DNA from: Achromobacter sp.
GTDB lineage: Bacteria > Pseudomonadota > Gammaproteobacteria > Burkholderiales > Burkholderiaceae_B
Length of the DNA: 14,625 nt
NCBI GenBank assembly: GCA_003454835.1
Contig: DMTA01000243.1
Coordinates: forward strand, 10,859-25,483
Direction of reading: 5' to 3'
Each line of letters opens with the position of its first letter. The stretch's first letter is position 1. Shown here one piece after another: positions 1 through 8,306 of this stretch. The position numbers and the translations under genes are program-made. Below the pieces are notes generated by a model. That model did no database searches. It was not told the origin of the DNA and saw nothing but the letters and a program-made list of their open reading frames with translations.

Positions 1-687
1 ATGCGCCAACGTATAAAGATAGCCATCGCCCGTGCGCCGGGTGTTTTCCAGCGTGGCGCGCACCACCTCCGAGCGTCGGCGTCCGCCGCTGGCCCAGGCG
101 AACAGCAGGAGCGCGCGGTCCCGCTTGCCGCGTAACGTGTCGTCGCAGGTGTCCAGCATTGCTTCAAACGGTTCGCGCGTCAGCGCCTCTTTGCGGGCGG
201 GCGCCACGCCGCGGCGGGCATAGGCGCGGCGGGTCTTGGACACCAGCTCACGCACAGTGGCCGTGCGGCAGGGATTCGGGTGTCCCAGCAGTTCATGCGC
301 TTTCGACAACACCGACAGGCGCTGCAGCAGCGTGTTCAGGCTGGGCGCGCCCAGGCGGCCCTTTGCTTTCAATCGCACCAGCTCCCGGTCCAGCTCCAGC
401 GGCAACTCCCACTCCAGGCCGTTCACGGAAGAACGCTGCGCGTGGTCCACGACAAACTGAATGACCGCGGCCTCGGAGACGGGCAAGACAAAAGACCGGC
501 CATACCGCAACCCGAACCAGGCCGTCCAATACCGGATTGCCGCGCGGTAACTCGCCGCCGTGTTGGCCGAGCTGCCTTCGCGCAGCAAGTCGCGCACGGC
601 GCTGTCCGCGTGGCTGTCGAGCGTATCCGGATCCAGCCGCGCCAAGGCGCCGGTCAGCGCCGGCGAGGTGCCAGGCAAATCATTCAT
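1..687 (-). CDS. Tyrosine recombinase / phage-type integrase (partial, 5' end only)
   Basis: The first 229 residues are present and the gene continues past the left edge. Residues about 35-150 look like the helical core-binding (SAM-like) domain that grips the recombination site. It contains a typical SANTAASYRAAIRYWTAW helix and a later LNTLLQRLSVLSKAHELLG segment. From about 165 the catalytic domain begins: RDRALLLFAWASGGRRRSEV (189-208) fits the box around the first catalytic arginine (one of R203-R205). The remaining catalytic residues, including the tyrosine, would lie outside the window. ATG 687 is chosen because an in-frame TAA lies 30 nt upstream with no other start between. Its Shine-Dalgarno is poor. 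The gene is divergent from poxB with a 214 nt gap. No tRNA or att-like direct repeat is visible, so a role in mobilising the neighbouring DNA is only suggested. Family is fairly sure; subfamily is not. Confidence 0.8.
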   Translation of the reverse strand, partial: MNDLPGTSPALTGALARLDPDTLDSHADSAVRDLLREGSSANTAASYRAAIRYWTAWFGLRYGRSFVLPVSEAAVIQFVVDHAQRSSVNGLEWELPLELDRELVRLKAKGRLGAPSLNTLLQRLSVLSKAHELLGHPNPCRTATVRELVSKTRRAYARRGVAPARKEALTREPFEAMLDTCDDTLRGKRDRALLLFAWASGGRRRSEVVRATLENTRRTGDGYLYTLAH

Positions 688-889
688 GCGTTCGCGCCCA
701 CGGCAGTTGGCCGTTCCTTAGGTAATAAAACAGTCGAACAATCTCGTCATGTTAGCTGGTGGGCGCGGCGACCCCGGCGTGCGGCCGTTGGGCCCGGCGC
801 CAGACGCGGTGCTACGATTCCCGCACGCAAGTCAACTACCGGCGCTGAGGCGCAGACCATCGCGGTAAGTGTCCCGGCGGCGTTCCTTC

Positions 890-895
890 AAGGAG
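890..895 (+). promoter_or_regulatory. Ribosome binding site that fixes the poxB start
   Basis: AAGGAG lies 6 nt before ATG 902. It selects 902 over the longer in-frame opening at 869, whose extra 11 residues have no counterpart in E. coli PoxB. Confidence 0.8.
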
Positions 896-901
896 CATTC
901 C

Positions 902-2629
902 ATGGCCGCAACCGTCGCAGATTATCTTGTCAAAGTGCTTGCAGAAGTTGGCGTCCGCCGCATCTGGGGGGTGACGGGCGACAGTCTCAATGGACTGAAC
1001 GACAGCCTTCGCAGGATGGAACAGATCGAGTGGATGCACACCCGCCACGAAGAGACCGCGGCTTTCGCTGCCGGCGCCGAGGCTGCCATTACCGGCACGC
1101 TGGCGGTATGCGCCGGCAGTTGCGGACCCGGCAATCTGCATCTGATCAACGGTCTCTTCGACTGCCAACGCAGCCGCGTCCCCGTGCTGGCCATCGCCGC
1201 CCATATTCCGTCTTCCGAAATCGGGCTGGGGTATTTCCAGGAAACCCACCCGCAGGACCTGTTCAAGGAATGCTCGGAATTCGTCGAGCTTGTTTCCAAC
1301 CCCGCGCAACTTCCGGGAATACTGGCCCGCGCCATCAACACGGCTGTCGGCCGGCAGGGCGTGGCGGTCCTGGTGATACCTGGCGACGTGGCACTTGCTG
1401 CCGCACCCGCAGACGTGCCGGCGTCTTGGCCGTTGCCGCCCGCGCGCCCGCACATCCGCCCGGACGCCGCAGCTGTGCAGGAATTGGCCCAGCTGCTGAA
1501 GGGGGCAGGGAAGGTGTCGATTTTGGCCGGCAGCGGCTGCGCGGGCAGTCACGATGCGGTGGTCGCGCTGGCCGAGCGGCTCAAGGCGCCCATCGTCCAT
1601 GCGCTGCGCGGCAAAGAGCACGTCGAGTGGGATAACCCCTTCGATGTCGGCATGACCGGCTTCATCGGCTTTTCATCCGGCTATCACGCGATGGAAAACG
1701 CCGATCTGCTGCTGATGCTGGGCACCGATTTTCCGTATCGCCCGTTCTATCCCAAACACGCAAAGGTCGTGCAGGTCGATCGCGACCCAGCCGCCCTCGG
1801 CCGCCGTGCACCGTTGACGCTGGGCATTGCCGCCGACGTCGGCGAGACCATTGCCGCGCTGCTCGACGAGCTTGACGAGCGCCAGGACAGCGCCTTCCTC
1901 GACGCAGCGCTCCGGCATTACCGGGACTCCCGCAAAGAGCTCGACAGCCTGGCTACCCCGGCGCCCGCAGGTCGGCCCCTGCATCCCCAATATCTGGCCC
2001 GCCGCATCAATGAACTGGCCGATGAAGACGCCATCTTCGCGGCGGACGTCGGCTCGCCCACCGTGTGGGCTGCGCGATACCTCACGATGAACGGAAAGCG
2101 CCGCCTGCTGGGCTCCTTCAACCACGGCTCAATGGCCAACGCGATGCTCCAGGCAATCGGCGCGCAGGCGGCGGCGCCGGGCCGGCAGGTGATTTCCATG
2201 TCCGGCGACGGCGGGTTCACCATGATGATGGGCGACTTCCTGTCCCTGTCCCAGTTGCAACTGCCGGTGAAGATCGTCGTCTTCAACAACGGATCGCTCG
2301 GCTTTGTCTCCATGGAAATGAAAGCCGCCGGGTTTCTGGATACAGGCACCGACCTGCAAAACCCCAATTTCGCCGCCATGGCCGAAGCGGTCGGCGTACG
2401 GGGCATCCGTGTCGAATCATCGGAGTTCCTGGACGAGGCGTTGCAGGAAGCGCTGGCCCATCCCGGTCCGGTGCTGGTTGATGTGCTGACCTCATCGCAA
2501 GAGCTGATCATCCCGCCCAAGATCAAGCTCGAACAGGCCAAGGGCTTCGGTCTGTACATGCTGAAGGCCATCATGAACGGCAGAGGCGACGAGGTGATTG
2601 AGTTGGCGAGAACGAATTTGGGGCGGTGA
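902..2629 (+). CDS. poxB: Pyruvate:ubiquinone oxidoreductase (pyruvate oxidase, acetate-forming)
   Basis: A 575-residue protein (E. coli PoxB has 572) that converts pyruvate plus quinone to acetate, CO2 and quinol at the inner membrane, using ThDP, Mg2+ and FAD. Similarity to E. coli PoxB is collinear throughout. Residues 20-31 read [12 protein letters not shown], and RHEE (48-51) holds the cofactor-activating glutamate. [20 protein letters not shown] follows, then the central FAD domain with GSGCAG and [15 protein letters not shown]. The C-terminal ThDP motif runs from G435-D436-G437 to N462-N463. The end ([18 protein letters not shown], then GDEVIEL) matches the PoxB C-terminal region that carries the lipid-activated membrane-binding tail. 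In enterobacteria poxB is an RpoS-dependent stationary-phase gene; no such control can be read here. The last codons lie in a 20 bp tandem repeat. It stands alone between divergent and downstream unrelated genes. Confidence 0.96.
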   Translation: MAATVADYLVKVLAEVGVRRIWGVTGDSLNGLNDSLRRMEQIEWMHTRHEETAAFAAGAEAAITGTLAVCAGSCGPGNLHLINGLFDCQRSRVPVLAIAAHIPSSEIGLGYFQETHPQDLFKECSEFVELVSNPAQLPGILARAINTAVGRQGVAVLVIPGDVALAAAPADVPASWPLPPARPHIRPDAAAVQELAQLLKGAGKVSILAGSGCAGSHDAVVALAERLKAPIVHALRGKEHVEWDNPFDVGMTGFIGFSSGYHAMENADLLLMLGTDFPYRPFYPKHAKVVQVDRDPAALGRRAPLTLGIAADVGETIAALLDELDERQDSAFLDAALRHYRDSRKELDSLATPAPAGRPLHPQYLARRINELADEDAIFAADVGSPTVWAARYLTMNGKRRLLGSFNHGSMANAMLQAIGAQAAAPGRQVISMSGDGGFTMMMGDFLSLSQLQLPVKIVVFNNGSLGFVSMEMKAAGFLDTGTDLQNPNFAAMAEAVGVRGIRVESSEFLDEALQEALAHPGPVLVDVLTSSQELIIPPKIKLEQAKGFGLYMLKAIMNGRGDEVIELARTNLGR

Positions 2630-2672
2630 GGGCGAATTTGGGACGGTGAGGGTGAATTTGGGACGGTGAGGG
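2613..2672 (+). repeat. Three tandem 20 bp repeats across the poxB stop
   Basis: Three head-to-tail copies start at 2613, 2633 and 2653, consensus CGAATTTGGGACGGTGAGGG. Copy 1 differs by G for A at unit position 11 and copy 3 by T for C at position 1. Copy 1 encodes the end of PoxB and carries its TGA at 2627-2629; the others are non-coding. This looks like repeat expansion starting from the gene's own 3' end. Confidence 0.9.
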
Positions 2673-2681
2673 CGCGACGAC

Positions 2682-2699
2682 GGCCGTATGGCCTTTTTT
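2682..2699 (+). terminator. Possible rho-independent terminator of poxB
   Basis: GGCC (2682-2685), loop GTAT, GGCC (2690-2693), followed directly by six T (2694-2699). The stem is only 4 bp but all G/C with a tetraloop and an uninterrupted T run. It sits 52 nt after the poxB stop, just past the tandem repeats. Probably weak to moderate. Confidence 0.5.
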
Positions 2700-2853
2700 G
2701 ATAGGGAGATGAAGGCGAGGGCAGCAATCCGCCAGCGTCCGTTTTCGTGCCTTTTTCAGCGCCTTTCCGCGTGTCATCGAGATTTTCGACAGGTGGCGTA
2801 CCGAAATGCGCCGGATTTCTGCCATTTTGCGCGCCGGCGAGGATATGCGGACT

Positions 2854-2881
2854 TTGACGCTTTTGTTGTATTAAAAATTAT
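2854..2881 (+). promoter_or_regulatory. Candidate sigma-70 promoter of the kfrA-like gene
   Basis: TTGACG (2854-2859, 5 of 6 to TTGACA) and AATTAT (2876-2881, 4 of 6 to TATAAT) with a 16 nt spacer in the AT-rich stretch. Transcription would start near 2888, about 90 nt before the ATG and upstream of the inverted repeat at 2917-2945. TAAGAT (2890-2895) is another possible -10 but lacks a good -35. Confidence 0.4.
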
Positions 2882-2916
2882 GTACGATGTAAGATATCAA
2901 ACATGATTACAGTACA

Positions 2917-2945
2917 ACTCACGATAAGGTTCCATTATCGTGAGT
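2917..2945 (+). promoter_or_regulatory. Likely KfrA operator: perfect 11 bp inverted repeat
   Basis: ACTCACGATAA (2917-2927), 7 nt spacer GGTTCCA, TTATCGTGAGT (2935-2945): perfect over 11 bp per arm, ending 31 nt before the kfrA-like ATG. A third half-site, TCACGAT (2972-2978), overlaps that start codon. KfrA proteins of IncP plasmids are known to repress their own gene through an operator at the promoter, so autorepression is the natural reading. The binding itself is inferred. Confidence 0.65.
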
Positions 2946-2976
2946 AATTCAATCCGTTAACTGCTCAAAATTCACG

Positions 2977-4008
2977 ATGGCCACTGGGATCACCGAATCA
3001 GACGTCTGGACCGCCGCAGACGCGCTCTTGCTGGAGGGCGCCCGACCCACCATCGAGCGGGTCCGGCAGAAAATCGGTCGTGGTTCCCCCAATACCGTCA
3101 GCCCGCATCTGGAAACCTGGTTCCGCGCCCTCGGCGCCCGCATTCAGGATCCCCGTGCCTTCGCCGCGCCGCCCACCGTACCCGACCCCATCGCGCAAGC
3201 CGCCACGCATTTCTGGGAAGCGGCGATGGCCGCGGCCAGGGCGGAACAGGCTCAGGCCTATCAGGAACGGTGGGAAGAACTGGCGAGGGAGGGGGAGCGG
3301 TTTGCAGCGCTGGCTGAACAACTGGAGCAGCGCGAGGCGCAACTGCTCGAGCGCGAGCGGGACCTGCAGGAAGCCTTGAAGGTCGCCACGGCCCAATTGG
3401 CAACCACGGAAGCCCGTCTGCAAGCGGCAGAAGCGCAATTGCGCCAGCGCGACAAGGCGCTGACCACAACGCAGGCCTCTCTGGAGGATGCTCGCGGCGC
3501 CAACAAGGCGCTGTTGGCCGACGCCGAACAGGACCGCGATCGCCACGCGCAGGCAATTTCCGCCCTGGAGGCACGCCACGCCGCCCACGAGCGACGATGG
3601 CTCAACGAGTTGGATGCGGAGCGCGGCACCGTAAAACGCCTGCAAACCCGGCTGGACGCGGCGGTGGCTGCCGCCCAGCATCAGACAGATCAATTGCGCG
3701 ACGCGCTCGCCGCCGCGCAAGAACAGCTTCGCGCGTCGGAACAGCAGGTGTCTGCTTTGCAGGCGCAAACGCTGGCGGACCAGCGCCAGCAACAAACCGA
3801 GTCCGTCGCCGCCGCCAATGCGCGCCAGGCCGGTCAGGCGCGGGAATCTGACCTGGCGCAACGCCTGGCCGCGGCATCCGCGCAGGTTAATGATCTGTTG
3901 TCGCAACTGAAGTCGCGCGACGCCCAGTTCGGCGAGCTGGCGAACCGCCTGCTGGCCCTCCAGGAAACGCCAAGGCCCGCGCCACCGCCGCACCAACAGG
4001 ATTCGTGA
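2977..4008 (+). CDS. kfrA: KfrA-type DNA-binding protein with long coiled coil
   Basis: 343 residues. Residues 1-110 match the KfrA N-terminal (plasmid replication region DNA-binding) family: a start like ITESDVWTAADALLLEGARP, then a helix-turn-helix around 24-50 (TIERVRQKIGRGSPNTVSPH). Residues about 85-330 are a continuous Ala/Gln/Glu/Arg-rich coiled coil with almost no proline, and the tail is a short proline-rich piece. IncP KfrA is an autoregulated repressor whose coiled coil builds multimers and is thought to help plasmid stability. Here no plasmid replication or partition genes are visible, so it may be a chromosomal or island paralogue. ATG 2977 is the only sensible start: an in-frame TGA lies at 2941, although the Shine-Dalgarno is poor. 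The gene ends 2 nt from the convergent rcsB-like stop, leaving no room for a terminator. Regulation is probably through the repeat at 2917-2945. Confidence 0.85.
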   Translation: MATGITESDVWTAADALLLEGARPTIERVRQKIGRGSPNTVSPHLETWFRALGARIQDPRAFAAPPTVPDPIAQAATHFWEAAMAAARAEQAQAYQERWEELAREGERFAALAEQLEQREAQLLERERDLQEALKVATAQLATTEARLQAAEAQLRQRDKALTTTQASLEDARGANKALLADAEQDRDRHAQAISALEARHAAHERRWLNELDAERGTVKRLQTRLDAAVAAAQHQTDQLRDALAAAQEQLRASEQQVSALQAQTLADQRQQQTESVAAANARQAGQARESDLAQRLAAASAQVNDLLSQLKSRDAQFGELANRLLALQETPRPAPPPHQQDS

Positions 4009-4010
4009 CT

Positions 4011-4679
4011 TCAGGAAAAACCTTGCTCGTCCGCGTAACGGAGCAGTTCGGCGTTGGTCTCGATGTTGAGCTTGCGCATGGCCGACTGTTTTTGCGTGCC
4101 TATCGTCGCCACCGACCGGTGCAGGCGCCGCGCGATTTCGGTGACCGAAAGCCCCTGCGCAAACATCCGCACCACCTCAAGCTCTTTCGGCGACAACCCC
4201 TTTCCCTTGCCGGCGCGCCCCATAGTCACATCGTTCTGGCTGAGCCGCTGGCTGATGCTGTTTGACAGGATCGGCCCGCTTTCGGTCAGCGCTCGCACGC
4301 AAATGGACACCAGCTCATCGATCGGTTCCTCCTTGCTGACGATGCCCGCCACACCCACCTGACGAAGCTGGTTCAGGATGCCGCTATTGGACAGCATTGT
4401 GAAAACCACGATGGGGATTTCCGGGAACAGGCGCTGCAACCGTTCAATCAGCCGCAACCCATCCTCGTCGGCGGACCGGGCGGCCATTGAAAAGTCGGTG
4501 ACGATGAGATGGCAGGGATGATCCTGTACGGCGGTAACGAGTTCGAGGCCCGAGCGAGCGGTGGCCACGACGGTGAACCCGGGCACCTCGTTCAGGGAGT
4601 CCGCGAGTGCGAGGGAGATGATGGGATGGTCGTCCGCGACGATGATCTGCACATCCTGATCGGACGAAAGCTTCATCAT
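4011..4679 (-). CDS. rcsB: RcsB-type response regulator (REC plus LuxR/NarL helix-turn-helix)
   Basis: 222 residues. The receiver shows VADDHPI (acidic pair D16-D17), phospho-acceptor D62 in VTDFSM, T94 and K116. The DNA-binding end (about 155-222) reads GLSPKELEVVRMFAQGLSVT and then TQKQSAMRKLNIE, close to E. coli RcsB (LSPKESEVLRLFAEG and SSQKKSAMMKL); the receiver also carries the RcsB-like extra loop after the aspartate (ARSADEDG). The RcsB proline after the SM of the phosphorylation loop is alanine here. It probably receives phosphate from the HPt of the kinase upstream and acts as the transcriptional output; in PA14 the RcsB counterpart is needed for cupD fimbriae. Two adjacent ATGs (4679, 4676) fit the receiver boundary. 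A longer opening, with GTG at 4838, would add 53 non-conserved residues and is disfavoured. It is separated from the kinase by 348 nt. Confidence 0.88.
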   Translation of the reverse strand: MMKLSSDQDVQIIVADDHPIISLALADSLNEVPGFTVVATARSGLELVTAVQDHPCHLIVTDFSMAARSADEDGLRLIERLQRLFPEIPIVVFTMLSNSGILNQLRQVGVAGIVSKEEPIDELVSICVRALTESGPILSNSISQRLSQNDVTMGRAGKGKGLSPKELEVVRMFAQGLSVTEIARRLHRSVATIGTQKQSAMRKLNIETNAELLRYADEQGFS

Positions 4680-5027
4680 GGTTGTGCCATCGCGTTGATG
4701 ATCGAATAAGCCTGGTGTTCCCGGGTGTCCGGACTGCGACACAACGCGGGGAAGCCGATCCATGGCTGGCCCCGCCAGGCTGAGAGCGCCAGGATTTTCG
4801 GTACTTCCGTCGGTGACCATTTTATGTTCAAACTCCACTGAAAAGGCGAGGAGAAACGGTTGGGCTGCAGGCAGAGATCGCGCAAAGCAGGCGGCCAGGG
4901 CTACTGAGAAAGCCGCTGAATCTACCGCCGGATACCCAACCAGTACATAGACAAGGTTCGAAAGCCAGTTGCCTTGGACTCAACAATCGGACCGTTTAAT
5001 GGCTCTTCCGATGCCTGAATTTGACGG
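4680..5027 (-). other. 348 nt gap between the rcsC-like and rcsB-like genes
   Basis: Read on the minus strand, this gap is long compared with the 9 nt gap and the ATGA overlap elsewhere in the operon. I see no convincing gene, hairpin with T run or strong promoter. TAAAAT occurs near 4822-4827 on the minus strand, without a matching -35. An RcsB reading-frame extension (GTG 4838, ATG 4820) covers part of it. It could be a long leader, a weak internal promoter or a small RNA locus; the sequence does not decide. Confidence 0.4.
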
Positions 5028-8000
5028 CTAGACCTGGGCCAGCGTGTCGCGCAGCAATTGCACCACCGCCTGACTCTCCGCCTGAGCCGCCGCGTCCAGC
5101 CCGGCGCTGCGCAACCGGTCTTCCAATGCCTCCAGACGCTCTGTAATTGCCGTCATCTGCATGACGCTCAATGCGCCCCGCATCCGGTGCAGTGTGCGGC
5201 CGAGAAGCCGCTGGTCGTTCAGTTCGAGCGCCCGGACCATTTGCGCAATGTCGGCTTCCATCGTGCTGACGAACAAAGCGCGGTATTTTTCCGGCACCGT
5301 CGGTGCGGAATCGAGTTGGCGCATCGGGCGCGGCCGGGCCACGGCTTCCGCCGTGTCGGCCGATGGCGTGCCGGTTCCCTGCAGATGCCGGCGCAACGTG
5401 GATAGGCTGATCGGCTTGACCAGCCAGGACGTCATGCCGGCCGCCAGACACCGTTCCTCTTCTTCGCGCATGGCGTTGGCGGTGACGCCGATGACGGGAA
5501 TGGTGACGCCCTGGGCCCGCAACGCCTTCACGAGTTCATAACCGTTCATACGTGGCATGTTCACGTCGGTCAGCACCACGTCGTAACGCGCAAGCCCCCA
5601 CAGCATCAGTGCTTCTGCCCCGTCGGACGCCAGGGTGACCTCGCAGCCGAGTTGTTCGAGCTGATGCTGCAACGTCGCCTGGTTGATCGGATTGTCTTCG
5701 GCGACGAGAATCGACAGGCCCAGCGGGGCGAAAGGTCCAGTGTCGGCGTGCGGGGCCACGGTATGTTCTCCGCGAACCGCGGCCAGGATGCCGGCGGCAA
5801 TGTGCTCGACACCGGCTATGACCCGGACGGTGCGGGCGGTGGGCGGCTTTGCGCTTGCGCTGGCCAGCACATGGCGGCCGGGCCAGTCGTGCAGGCTGCC
5901 GCTACCGTGGTAGAGGACATCCACCAGAATATCGTCCGGGGTGCCCGCAGGCAGGGGAGTGGACGCCGGAACCGCCTTGGCGCCCCAGCGATTGAGCCAC
6001 TGGCAGATGTTGTCGGACAGTTCGTGATGCGGACTTCGGACAAAGACGCTCAGTCCGCTCAGGTCCGGCGGGCTGACCGGCTGGCCCGCCGCCACTTCCA
6101 GCGGCAGGTCCAGCGCGAAGCTGCTGCCCAACCCGAGCTCGCTGGTGACGCTGATGCTGGTGCCCATCAGTCCGGCCAGGCGCGCGCAGATGGATAGGCC
6201 GATGCCGGCGCCGCGCACCGTATGCGAACCGCTGTCGATCTGATAGAAGGGCACAAAAAGCTGCGCCTGTCCTTCCTTGGGAATGCCGATGCCCGTGTCG
6301 ACCACCTGCAGCCTCAGATGCGTCTTGTCGGGCAGCACCTGTCCTACCGTCAGCCGAACGATCACATGTCCGGAATCGCTGAACTTGATGGCGTTGCTGA
6401 GCAAGTTGCTCAGAATTTGGCGAATGCGTACGGCGTCGCCCGTCATCCATTCCGGTACGGCGACATCCACGCAGCAAAAGAGCAGCAGCCCCTTTTGCTC
6501 GGCCATTGCCGCGTAAGCGTTCGTGCATTCTTCGACCAGTTCGCGCGGATTGAACTCCGAAAACTCCAGCGCGAGCTGCCCGGCTTCGATCTTGGTGATG
6601 TCCAGGACGTCACTGATGAGCTGCAACAGAATCGCCGACGAGCTCTGCATGCGCTCAAGGTGCTGACGCTGTTCCGCGTCCAGCGAGGTGAGGCTCATGA
6701 GCTGCAGCGTACCCAGCACGCCGTAGAGCGGCGTCCGGATCTCGTGGCTCATTGTGGCCAGGAAGGTCGACTTGGCTTCGCTTGCCTTGTCCGCCTCGCG
6801 TTTGGCGTCGGTCAGGGCCTGTTCGATGACGGCGCGGGCGCTGATGTCCGAGAAGGCGCACAGCACGACGTCCTGGTGGTTGTAGCGGGTGGGCGCATAG
6901 GCCACGTACAACGGGCGCCCATCCGTGGCTTGAAAGCTCGCAATCGTGCCCGGGCCGGCCGCTCCGAGCACCTGCCGCAGGAACAGGTTGGTCTGCGGTG
7001 AGTTGTCCAGTTCGCGGCCAGCCTCGGCGCCCAGCCATTGAAGCGCCAGGCTGTTGCCGAAAACGACTTCGCCCCCGGGACGCGCCAGTACGCAGAGCGC
7101 CACGGGGGCGGTTTCGATCAATGTCCGGCTGAATTCTTCTTTTTCGACGATGTCGCGTTGCGCCTTTGACGCCGGCGCAATGACGTGGCGGCTGTACCAG
7201 CGCGACGACACGATGCCGGTCCCGAGACTGAGTAGAAGCAGCAGCCCGGCAATGGCGGGCAGCCAGAGGTTGTCCTGGAAGAAGGCGCGATAACTGACGC
7301 GATAGGCGCCCGTCCACACGCCCGACGGGTCCGTGATGCGCAGCACGATTCCGTCCGCCGTGTATTCCAGGCCATCCTTGGACGCGGCCGGTCCAGATGG
7401 ATCGCCCAGCAATAGCCCCTCACTGCGGTGAGTCAGCCAGAACCCGCCATGCAGCGGCTTGCGCAGGGTCTTTTCGAAGATGTTGATGCGCTGGTGATTG
7501 AATTGCGTGGTCGCGTACACGGCAGACGTTCTGTTCTGATCCGTGGACCAGACCGACTGCGGCATGTCTGCATAAAGCAGGCCCAGCATGCTGCCGGGAA
7601 GCGCTTCCGACCTGAACCAATGCACGCGCCCGGACCCGGGCGTCTCGAGATGCCCGGGAAGATCCTGCTCGATCAGGCGCTGGCGCACCGTCTGCAGACG
7701 GCGCAACTCAGTTCTGACTGCGTCGGTGACTGTCAGGAAGGCGGCCGGGCTAAGGCGGTCATAGCCCGACACGGCGCCCACGGCAGGCACGCTCATGCTG
7801 ATGCTGTCCGCCTCGTTCACCAGGAAGATCGTCGAGGCGGGATAGTAGGATGCCGCCCAGAAGCTTGAATAGAAGTCCGCCACGAAGCCGCCCAGGTTTG
7901 CCAGCCGGCGTCCTGCGGTAGGGCAGTCCGACGTCTGCTCGCACGCCAGCGTGAACGCCATCTCGGCATAGGTGTGCTGGCCTTCGAAGAGTTGCATGCC

Positions 8001-8297
8001 GAAACGCTCAGGCACCTCGGCCGCATGCAGCGTGATTGGGGTGGAAAGGCTTTCGGCGGGGAGTGAGGGGCCGTGGGCGCGAAACTTGCCAAGGAATTGC
8101 TCCTGCGCCTGGATGTAGCCGACCAGGATGGAGAAGTCGAGCTTCAGGCGATCACGTTCCTGATCGACGATGCGATTCAGCCCCCAATAAAGGGCGCCTA
8201 CCAGGACGAGGGCAAAGGGCAGGATGCCGAAGAGGGCGAAATTGAGCCAGCGCGACGTTCGGGTGATCCGGGCAAACGGGGTATCGGGCTTTCGCAT
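5028..8297 (-). CDS. rcsC: RcsC-type unorthodox hybrid sensor kinase with HPt
   Basis: 1089 residues, inner membrane. TM1 is about 18-40; the periplasmic sensor (41-344) belongs to no family I recognise and has a Cys pair (C119, C125). TM2 is about 345-366; a PAS-like region covers 388-490. The HisKA box ATMSHEIRTPLYG has H518. The ATPase has N635 (NLLSNAIKF), D667 (VDTGIGI) and GAGIGLSIC (696-704). Residues about 745-845 resemble the alpha-beta-loop (ABL) domain of enterobacterial RcsC. The receiver (862-970) carries D911 in LTDVNMPRMNGY, T939 and K961, very like the RcsC receiver (PVIGVTANA, RCLAAGM). An HPt follows with H1037 in LHRMRGAL. Unlike enterobacterial RcsC, which needs RcsD, it therefore has its own HPt, as in BvgS or EvgS. 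It starts 9 nt after the REC-EAL stop, so co-transcribed. It probably phosphorylates the RcsB-like regulator. The signal is unknown. Confidence 0.92.
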   Translation of the reverse strand: MRKPDTPFARITRTSRWLNFALFGILPFALVLVGALYWGLNRIVDQERDRLKLDFSILVGYIQAQEQFLGKFRAHGPSLPAESLSTPITLHAAEVPERFGMQLFEGQHTYAEMAFTLACEQTSDCPTAGRRLANLGGFVADFYSSFWAASYYPASTIFLVNEADSISMSVPAVGAVSGYDRLSPAAFLTVTDAVRTELRRLQTVRQRLIEQDLPGHLETPGSGRVHWFRSEALPGSMLGLLYADMPQSVWSTDQNRTSAVYATTQFNHQRINIFEKTLRKPLHGGFWLTHRSEGLLLGDPSGPAASKDGLEYTADGIVLRITDPSGVWTGAYRVSYRAFFQDNLWLPAIAGLLLLLSLGTGIVSSRWYSRHVIAPASKAQRDIVEKEEFSRTLIETAPVALCVLARPGGEVVFGNSLALQWLGAEAGRELDNSPQTNLFLRQVLGAAGPGTIASFQATDGRPLYVAYAPTRYNHQDVVLCAFSDISARAVIEQALTDAKREADKASEAKSTFLATMSHEIRTPLYGVLGTLQLMSLTSLDAEQRQHLERMQSSSAILLQLISDVLDITKIEAGQLALEFSEFNPRELVEECTNAYAAMAEQKGLLLFCCVDVAVPEWMTGDAVRIRQILSNLLSNAIKFSDSGHVIVRLTVGQVLPDKTHLRLQVVDTGIGIPKEGQAQLFVPFYQIDSGSHTVRGAGIGLSICARLAGLMGTSISVTSELGLGSSFALDLPLEVAAGQPVSPPDLSGLSVFVRSPHHELSDNICQWLNRWGAKAVPASTPLPAGTPDDILVDVLYHGSGSLHDWPGRHVLASASAKPPTARTVRVIAGVEHIAAGILAAVRGEHTVAPHADTGPFAPLGLSILVAEDNPINQATLQHQLEQLGCEVTLASDGAEALMLWGLARYDVVLTDVNMPRMNGYELVKALRAQGVTIPVIGVTANAMREEEERCLAAGMTSWLVKPISLSTLRRHLQGTGTPSADTAEAVARPRPMRQLDSAPTVPEKYRALFVSTMEADIAQMVRALELNDQRLLGRTLHRMRGALSVMQMTAITERLEALEDRLRSAGLDAAAQAESQAVVQLLRDTLAQV

Positions 8298-8306
8298 GAC
8301 CGGCTC

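Larger units (their letters stand above)
2630..2976. other. 347 nt intergenic region between poxB and the kfrA-like gene
   Basis: No convincing gene. It holds the rest of the 20 bp repeats, a short terminator-like hairpin, an unremarkable stretch at about 2700-2850, then a clearly AT-rich part from about 2855 containing the promoter and operator of the next gene. A further imperfect inverted repeat pairs TGTACGATGTAA (2881-2892) with TTACAGTACA (2907-2916), with a two-base bulge on the left. The local drop in GC contrasts with the coding DNA on both sides. Confidence 0.6.

Noticed and set aside
280..1635. Long 451-codon open frame on the plus strand through the integrase and poxB region
   Set aside because: It runs antisense to a clear tyrosine recombinase and out of frame with poxB. 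Its composition is Arg/Ala/Pro rich without domain motifs, a typical GC-driven shadow.
2881..2900. RcsB-box-like TAAGATATC in the kfrA promoter
   Set aside because: Only a short match on one side in an AT-rich stretch, with no symmetric second half; chance is the better explanation.
2998..3996. 332-codon minus-strand frame opposite the kfrA-like gene
   Set aside because: A mirror of the repetitive coiled-coil coding sequence; no domain or plausible start signal, while the plus strand has a recognisable KfrA N-terminus.
5028..8297. BvgS orthologue
   Set aside because: The kinase-receiver-HPt layout is BvgS-like, but there are no Venus-flytrap sensor domains, and the receiver, ABL-like region and partner regulator resemble RcsC/RcsB more than BvgS/BvgA.
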